Shown: positions 6,978 to 10,891 of the stretch, in pieces | Layout of the letters: each line of letters starts with the position of its first letter | Numbering within the stretch: the first letter of the stretch is position 1 | Source of the DNA: Ilumatobacteraceae bacterium | GTDB taxonomy: Bacteria; Actinomycetota; Acidimicrobiia; Acidimicrobiales; Ilumatobacteraceae | Reading direction: 5' to 3' | Assembly: GCA_016463105.1 (NCBI GenBank) | Contig: JAEMRY010000043.1 | Coordinates: forward strand, 1-10,891 | DNA: 10,891 nucleotides | Notes under the pieces: model-generated | Database searches by the model: none | What the model was told of the DNA's origin: nothing | The model's input: the letters and a program-made list of their open reading frames with translations, nothing else | Translations under genes and position numbers: made by a program

Positions 6978-7376
6978 GTGCACATTTTGCTTGCCACCGA
7001 CGCTCAATGGGTTCTTGACGAAGTTCACGCAGCGCTCGGATCGCCTGAAACTTCGTTTGTCGTGTGCAGTGATGGCCGTGATGTGCCGCAAGCCATAAAG
7101 CAACGCACGCCAGATTTAGCAGTTCTCGATTTGCAGAGCGGCTCAATGGGTGCGATGGCAGTGACGATGGATTTGCGGTTAGATCACAGTGACGGGCGAG
7201 CGCCACACGTTCCAGTTTTAATGTTGCTTGATCGTGTTGCTGATGTGCATCTTGCACGACGTAGTGGTGCGCAAGGTTGGCTAATTAAACCACTTGATTC
7301 GCTTCGGCTGCGTCGCGCCGCAAACGCAATTGCTGCCGGTGAGTCTTGGCACGAAGGTGTGCCAGTCGAGGCTTAA
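6978..7376 (+). CDS. Stand-alone receiver (CheY-like) domain protein, degenerate
   Basis: The 132-residue product is one receiver domain without an output domain. A typical first strand VHILLATD gives one acidic residue (Asp8) where most receivers have an adjacent pair. The phospho-acceptor candidate is Asp51 in DLAVLDLQSG, and the conserved lysine is Lys104 in GWLIKPLD. The switch Thr/Ser normally at the end of strand 4 appears replaced by leucine (VPVLMLLDR), so phosphorylation signalling may be weak or lost. No histidine kinase is nearby. The start is GTG 6978, chosen for the TAACAT 6 nt upstream; an in-frame TTG at 6972 would add two residues. Its stop overlaps the asd stop on the other strand: both use the bases TTAA at 7373-7376. 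The output target is unknown. Confidence 0.8.
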   Translation: MHILLATDAQWVLDEVHAALGSPETSFVVCSDGRDVPQAIKQRTPDLAVLDLQSGSMGAMAVTMDLRLDHSDGRAPHVPVLMLLDRVADVHLARRSGAQGWLIKPLDSLRLRRAANAIAAGESWHEGVPVEA

Positions 7377-8410
7377 CTATTTACGATTACTTCGGCGATC
7401 TGCAAAGCATTTAGCGCAGCGCCTTTGCGAAGATTGTCGTTAGAGACAAACAGCACGAGGCCTTTGTTTCCTTCGATTGAATGATCTTGTCGAATTCTTC
7501 CAACGAAACTTGCGTTCTTGCCCGCGGCGTTCAACGGTGTTGGAACATCAATCACACTGACACCTGCGGCGCTTGACAAAATTTTTATTGCTTCGGTCGG
7601 AGTTATTGGACGATCAAATTCGAGATTTAGCGAAAGTGAGTGTCCAGTAAAAACTGGAACCCGCACGCAAGTGCCCGAGACTCGAAGATTTGGTATATGC
7701 AAAATCTTTCGGCTTTCATTGCGCAGTTTCTTCTCTTCATCTGTTTCTAACATTCCATCATCGACAAGACTGCCTGCGAACGGTACGACGTTGAACGAAA
7801 CTGTTCGAGGAAACTTAACTGCAGGTGGAAACGAAATCGCTTCGCCACTGTATGTAAGTTCATCAGCGCGTTCAGCACCAAGTTTTATTTGTTCGTGCAA
7901 TTCTGCGACACCCGAAACACCCATCCCACTGACTGCTTGGTATGTGCTTGCGACCATTCGAGTAAGACCCGCTGCATCGTGCAGTGGCTTGAGCACAGGC
8001 ATTGCCGCCATTGTCGTGCAGTTTGGGTTAGCGATAATTCCGAGTTTTGCCAACGCGATATCTTCAGGGTTTACCTCTGAAACAATTAACGGCACGTCAG
8101 GGTTCATTCGCCACGCTGATGAATTGTCGATAACGATTGCGCCGCGCTTGGCGTAAATTTCGGCAATTGCCCGAGAAGTAGTCGCACCAGCAGAAAAAAT
8201 CGCGATATCTAAATCACTTGTGTCGGCAGTCGAAGCATCTTCAACGGTGATCTTCTGGCCATTCCATTCGATGACACTGCCAGCAGATCGTGCTGAAGCG
8301 AAAAATCTAACTTTTGACGCCGGAAAATTTCGTTCGATCAGCAATGTCTGCATAACGCTGCCGACCATGCCAGTTGCGCCGACTATTCCTAAAGTTACTT
8401 TTTTTGTCAC
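7373..8410 (-). CDS. asd: Aspartate-semialdehyde dehydrogenase
   Basis: Asd reduces aspartyl-phosphate to aspartate semialdehyde with NADPH, the second step towards lysine, diaminopimelate, threonine and methionine. The 345-residue length is normal. Residues 8-17 (GIVGATGMVG) are the NADP-binding loop, ASARSAG (38-44) follows it, and the catalytic cysteine is Cys131 in NPNCTT. Further family marks are YQAVSGMG (157-164) and RVPVFTGHS (250-258) with the catalytic His257. The start is GTG 8410, four bases after the TGA of the upstream methyltransferase. No Shine-Dalgarno is visible, but TATCCT lies 6 nt upstream. It is the last gene of the lysC - methyltransferase - asd run and makes the product of LysC into the next intermediate. 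Confidence 0.96.
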   Translation of the reverse strand: MTKKVTLGIVGATGMVGSVMQTLLIERNFPASKVRFFASARSAGSVIEWNGQKITVEDASTADTSDLDIAIFSAGATTSRAIAEIYAKRGAIVIDNSSAWRMNPDVPLIVSEVNPEDIALAKLGIIANPNCTTMAAMPVLKPLHDAAGLTRMVASTYQAVSGMGVSGVAELHEQIKLGAERADELTYSGEAISFPPAVKFPRTVSFNVVPFAGSLVDDGMLETDEEKKLRNESRKILHIPNLRVSGTCVRVPVFTGHSLSLNLEFDRPITPTEAIKILSSAAGVSVIDVPTPLNAAGKNASFVGRIRQDHSIEGNKGLVLFVSNDNLRKGAALNALQIAEVIVNS

Positions 8411-8414
8411 GCAT

Positions 8415-9257
8415 TCAGGATACTTGAGCGACCAACCACCAGTGGCTTGGATTAATTCGATTCGTTGGAATAGTTTTTATGGGCTTTTGACTGTTTGTTG
8501 AAACTTTGAGTTTTCGCTTTACAGAATGAAATACTTTGATTTCGCAGAGCGCAGGGGCAACTTTTGCCAGCACAGTATTTGGGTTCAGGCGGTTTGCTTG
8601 CCAGCCGATTCGTGTTGACCATCGCCAACGCGCCAAGCGCGGACCGATTATTGAGACTTTCCAAAGCGCCCGCATCGCAACACCCAGTGGCACCAGCACA
8701 ACATCACTCAGAACCCAAGTGCGGAAGTTGAGCACGATTGTGCCACCGCTTCGCGTGACACGGATTGCTTCATTTACAAGTTCGATGGCATCTTGTGGTT
8801 GACAGTGTTGCAATGTGATGTATGAAAAAGTTGCATCAACCGTGTCGTCACCGAGCACAAGTGTTCGTCCGTTAACGACATGCAGCGTGTTGAGGCGGTC
8901 AATTCGTCCAAACTGCGCAACTGTTTGTCGACATCTCTCGAGAAACGCTGAGTCAACGTCGGCCGCAATTACTTTTTGACAGCGATTCGTAAATGCCGAA
9001 GTCATTCTGCCGATGCCACTACCAATTTCAAGAAGCGTTGACGACTCAAATTGAATATTTTGGAGTTCAAGCAACCTGACATATCGCTGAACTTCTTTAT
9101 CACCTGTATCAACAAACTCTTTGAGTGTTAAATCGTCACCCGTTTCGTTATTGAAAACCCATCCAGTTTCGCGAACCACATCATCTGCACTGAGATTATT
9201 ATCGGCGAGATGTCCGGCGCGTCGCCAAGGCAAATGATGAGCGCGTTTAGTTTGCAT
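8415..9257 (-). CDS. Class I SAM-dependent methyltransferase, substrate unknown
   Basis: The 280-residue protein has the Rossmann-type methyltransferase core: motif I LLEIGSGIGRMTSAF (75-89), an acidic residue ending strand 2 in VIAADVD (96-102), DATFSYITLQH (141-151) as motif IV with its usual post-region, and IRVTRSGGTIVLNFR (165-179). The N-terminal 70 residues contain EFVDTGDKEVQRYV, a helix seen before motif I in many small-molecule or sugar methyltransferases. Residues 195-250 are rich in Trp and Arg/Lys, perhaps for contact with lipid or nucleic acid. No family-specific substrate motif is recognised. It starts with ATG 15 nt after the lysC TAG and stops 4 nt before asd, so it is probably co-transcribed with both, although methylation has no known step between aspartokinase and Asd. 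It is the only complete gene here ending in TGA. Confidence 0.85.
   Translation of the reverse strand: MQTKRAHHLPWRRAGHLADNNLSADDVVRETGWVFNNETGDDLTLKEFVDTGDKEVQRYVRLLELQNIQFESSTLLEIGSGIGRMTSAFTNRCQKVIAADVDSAFLERCRQTVAQFGRIDRLNTLHVVNGRTLVLGDDTVDATFSYITLQHCQPQDAIELVNEAIRVTRSGGTIVLNFRTWVLSDVVLVPLGVAMRALWKVSIIGPRLARWRWSTRIGWQANRLNPNTVLAKVAPALCEIKVFHSVKRKLKVSTNSQKPIKTIPTNRINPSHWWLVAQVS
8417..8422 (-). promoter_or_regulatory. Candidate -10 box TATCCT for asd
   Basis: On the minus strand TATCCT (four of six matches to TATAAT) ends 6 nt before the asd GTG and overlaps the last codons and stop of the methyltransferase gene. It would allow a leaderless asd transcript independent of lysC. The alternative is simple translational coupling across the 4-nt gap. 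Confidence 0.3.
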
Positions 9258-9269
9258 AGTGTGTCAAGA

Positions 9270-9275
9270 AACCTA
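9270..9275 (-). promoter_or_regulatory. Possible -10 box TAGGTT before the methyltransferase
   Basis: On the minus strand TAGGTT, the same hexamer as before selA, begins on the lysC TAG stop and ends 12 nt before the methyltransferase ATG. This is the loosest spacing of the series, giving a leader of about 6 nt. No Shine-Dalgarno precedes the ATG. Confidence 0.2.
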
Positions 9276-10535
9276 CTTGCGTTCAGGAAGTGGTGCTGAA
9301 TACTCCTCGCCACTATCTAAGTTAAACGCCGTGTGCAATGCTCGAACGGCTTTTTCTAGCATTGGTGCAGCCACAACAACAGAAATTCTAATTGTGCTTG
9401 TTGAAATCATTTCAATATTTACTTTGTTGTCGGCAAGCACTCGAAACATTTTCGCGGCAATACCTGGGCTTGATTTCATTCCTGCACCAACGAGTGAAAT
9501 CTTGGCAATGTTCGTGTCTTTAGTTACACCAATAGCACCGACTTGTTTGGCAATGCGTTGCACGATTGGCTCGGCAATTGACACATCTGTTTTCGGCAAC
9601 GTAAATGAAATGTCTGTTGTGCCAGCAGTTGAAGTGTTTTGGACGATCATGTCAACGTTGACATTGGCATTTGCCAGTGGTTCAAACAACGCGGCAGAAA
9701 CGCCTGGTTGGTCAGGCACGCCCAGCACAGTAATTTTGGCGTCGCCGGCGTCATGCACGACACCAGAGATAATTGGATCTTCCATATTTTTTTCTCCTTT
9801 ACGTTCTTCGCTTGTTATCCAAGTCCCTTGTTCCCAAGTGAAACTTGAGCGCACATGAATTGGCACATTGTGATTACGAGCAAATTCGACACTGCGTAGC
9901 GCGAGTACTTTGCTGCCAGCCCCAGCCATCTCAAGCATTTCGTCAAACTCGAGATGTTTTAGTTTGCGTGCCTGTGACACGATTCGAGGGTCAGCGGTGA
10001 ATACTCCAGTGACGTCAGTATAAATTTCACAAACATCTGCCTTAAGAGCAGCAGCCAGCGCAACGGCAGTCGTGTCGCTTCCGCCACGACCAAGAGTTGT
10101 GATTTCTTTTGAGGTGCTAACGCCTTGAAAACCTGCAACGACTGCAACCTTTCCTTCGCGCAATGCTTCTCTTACGCGGTCACCTTTAATTTCAAGAATT
10201 TTCGCTCGGGTGTGCACGGTGTCAGTGATAATGCCAACTTGACTGCCAGTAAAGCTCATTGCCTCAACAGAAAGATCTTGTAATGCCATACATAAAAGTG
10301 ACATGCTGATGCGTTCGCCAGTTGTCAGCAACATGTCCATTTCGCGACCCGACGGTGCCGATGAGACTTGCCGTGCGAGTTCCATCAGGTTGTCGGTGGC
10401 TTTGCCCATTGCCGAAACAACGATTACGAGTTGATTACCTTCTGCTTTTGATGCCGCAATATGACGAGCGACATTGCGCATTCTCTCGGGGTCAGCAACC
10501 GAAGTACCGCCATATTTTTGAACAATCAGAGCCAC
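9273..10535 (-). CDS. lysC: Aspartate kinase (alpha subunit, full length)
   Basis: LysC phosphorylates aspartate, the committed step to lysine, threonine, methionine and diaminopimelate. Residues 5-12 (VQKYGGTS) are the nucleotide-binding start, FTGSQVGIITD (95-105) and TTLGRGGSDTTAVALAAAL (147-165) are catalytic-core motifs, and DVTGVFTADPRIV (174-186) closes the kinase domain. From about residue 265 two ACT domains follow (ITVLGVPDQPGVSA; ISLVGAGMKSSPGIAA), which bind lysine and/or threonine for feedback inhibition. From GTG 10535 the protein has 420 residues, against 421 in Corynebacterium glutamicum, and starts VALIVQKYGG like MALVVQKYGG there. An ATG at 10601 would add 22 residues that overlap the divergent gene and match nothing. 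First gene of a run with a methyltransferase and asd. An in-frame start at 9785 is described separately. Confidence 0.96.
   Translation of the reverse strand: MALIVQKYGGTSVADPERMRNVARHIAASKAEGNQLVIVVSAMGKATDNLMELARQVSSAPSGREMDMLLTTGERISMSLLCMALQDLSVEAMSFTGSQVGIITDTVHTRAKILEIKGDRVREALREGKVAVVAGFQGVSTSKEITTLGRGGSDTTAVALAAALKADVCEIYTDVTGVFTADPRIVSQARKLKHLEFDEMLEMAGAGSKVLALRSVEFARNHNVPIHVRSSFTWEQGTWITSEERKGEKNMEDPIISGVVHDAGDAKITVLGVPDQPGVSAALFEPLANANVNVDMIVQNTSTAGTTDISFTLPKTDVSIAEPIVQRIAKQVGAIGVTKDTNIAKISLVGAGMKSSPGIAAKMFRVLADNKVNIEMISTSTIRISVVVAAPMLEKAVRALHTAFNLDSGEEYSAPLPERK
9783..9800 (-). promoter_or_regulatory. Internal ribosome site and ATG for the aspartokinase beta subunit
   Basis: Inside lysC, reading leftward, AAAGGAG (9800-9794) is followed after 8 A-rich bases by an in-frame ATG (9785-9783), the strongest Shine-Dalgarno in the window. 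Translation from it would give the last 170 residues (MEDPIISGVV...), the two ACT domains. C. glutamicum makes a 172-residue beta subunit from the corresponding place in lysC, starting in the same MED context, and its aspartokinase is an alpha2-beta2 tetramer whose beta chains take part in feedback control by lysine and threonine. The linker KGEKN is free to encode the A/G-rich site. Confidence 0.82.
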
Positions 10536-10587
10536 AGCGTTCAACGCTAGCGGTGCAGGTGTTGCTGACCTGTAGCATTTTGTCTTC
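10536..10587. promoter_or_regulatory. Divergent lysC / isomerase promoter region with inverted repeats
   Basis: Only 52 bp separate the two start codons. On the minus strand TAGCGT (10544-10549) ends 8 nt before the lysC GTG, and on the plus strand TAGCAT (10573-10578) ends 9 nt before ATG 10588; both fit -10 boxes for near-leaderless transcripts. The region also holds AGCGTT-c-AACGCT (10536-10548), the palindrome CGCTAGCG (10545-10552) and CAGGT-N7-ACCTG (10556-10572). The first touches the lysC start codon, the second overlaps the lysC -10 candidate and the third abuts the isomerase -10 candidate, so they could be operators or hairpins. No known regulator site is recognised. Confidence 0.4.
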
Positions 10588-10891
10588 ATGGGTACAGACA
10601 AACGAAGCCGTCAAAAAGAAAATCGCCGTGCACGCCTCGATCAAGTTGATAAGCAGGTCATGCGTCAAAATTTGCGTCGCCGAATAACGCGGATTGCTTT
10701 ACTGATTGGCGCAGTTATTGCCGTTGTTTTGTTAGTCAATTGGAGTAGCAACAACGACAGCGAGACAGCAACACCAAGTGATTCAACAGAGCCTGTCGAA
10801 TCAGCTGAGTCAACCGTGGCTCCAGTTGCTGGCGGACCATTTGTCTATGGCCAAGGTGAGTGCGCACCTGCTGATGGAACAGGCACACAAG
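10588..10891 (+). CDS. Membrane-anchored protein, probably cyclophilin-type peptidyl-prolyl isomerase, 3' end cut
   Basis: The first 101 residues are visible. A basic cytoplasmic N-terminus rich in Arg/Lys (MGTDKRSRQKENRRARL) is followed by one TM helix at about 35-51 (IALLIGAVIAVVLLVNW), a Ser/Thr/Glu/Pro-rich extracytoplasmic linker at about 53-80, and GECAPADGTGTQ at 90-101. This plan, with a Cys-Pro/Ala-Asp-Gly segment leading into the catalytic domain, resembles actinobacterial cyclophilin-type isomerases that fold secreted proteins, but the cyclophilin domain itself lies beyond the window, so the enzymatic call is inference. The topology is N-in with the bulk outside. No Shine-Dalgarno precedes ATG 10588; a TAGCAT lies 9 nt upstream. 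It is divergent from lysC. Confidence 0.55.
   Translation, partial: MGTDKRSRQKENRRARLDQVDKQVMRQNLRRRITRIALLIGAVIAVVLLVNWSSNNDSETATPSDSTEPVESAESTVAPVAGGPFVYGQGECAPADGTGTQ

Noticed and set aside
7518..8156. A 212-codon plus-strand open frame opposite asd
   Set aside because: The minus strand encodes a full Asd with catalytic Cys131 and His257; the antisense product is Ser/Thr-rich without motifs.
8350..8417. Selenocysteine read-through of the methyltransferase TGA stop
   Set aside because: The frame after the TGA stays open for only about 30 codons, its residues look random, and it runs over the asd coding start; the protein already ends like a complete methyltransferase.
9259..9858. A 199-codon plus-strand open frame opposite lysC
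   Set aside because: It is antisense to a clear aspartokinase, lies wholly in its shadow, and its product shows no domain; long antisense frames arise from the codon bias of the real gene.
10536..10601. A 22-residue N-terminal extension of LysC from ATG 10601
   Set aside because: The family begins at VALIVQKYGG, and the extension would cross the promoter region and overlap the divergent gene start.

Overview
The window looks like a chromosomal housekeeping segment of an actinobacterium with moderate GC (about 45-50% by eye). The protein sequences read as actinobacterial, and I lean towards the class Acidimicrobiia (an Ilumatobacter-like aquatic lineage). The reasons are an actinobacterial-style aspartokinase with an internal beta-subunit start, a long NfeD/ClpP-type membrane protein, a Nudix protein with an enlarged box, and a TM-anchored N-terminus like those of actinobacterial cyclophilin-type isomerases. 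The taxonomic call is inference; I could not search databases. No mobile element, CRISPR array, rRNA or tRNA was seen. No gene-free stretch exceeds about 135 bp.

Layout. An A-type Fe-S carrier (erpA-like, cut by the left edge, minus) diverges from mrp/apbC (plus), the P-loop Fe-S carrier ATPase. Mrp converges on a Nudix hydrolase (minus), which diverges from selA-selB (plus). SelA converts seryl-tRNA(Sec) to selenocysteyl-tRNA(Sec), and SelB delivers it to UGA codons. selB converges on a secreted or membrane NfeD/ClpP-like protein (minus), which diverges from a small receiver-only protein (plus). Convergent to that, and overlapping it by the four bases TTAA, is the minus-strand run lysC - methyltransferase - asd. 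LysC and Asd catalyse the first two steps from aspartate to lysine, methionine, threonine and diaminopimelate. At the right edge a TM-anchored protein, probably a peptidyl-prolyl isomerase, diverges from lysC and runs out of the window.

How genes start. Three starts have a clear Shine-Dalgarno: erpA, nfeD and the internal start in lysC. The other nine have instead a TAnnnT hexamer 6-12 nt upstream of the chosen start codon. This is the spacing expected of a -10 box for leaderless or near-leaderless mRNA, which is common in Actinobacteria. It helped choose several starts (GTG for the Nudix gene, receiver, asd and lysC; ATG 2524 for selA).

Most interesting items: (1) that start-site dichotomy; (2) a perfect 9-bp hairpin near the 3' end of selA whose tip resembles the E. 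coli fdhF SECIS element that SelB binds; (3) the strongest ribosome site in the window lying inside lysC, where the aspartokinase beta subunit should begin; (4) overlapping divergent -10 boxes between nfeD and the receiver gene; (5) a compact 52-bp lysC/isomerase promoter region full of inverted repeats. The genes themselves belong to known families; I see no wholly new system.
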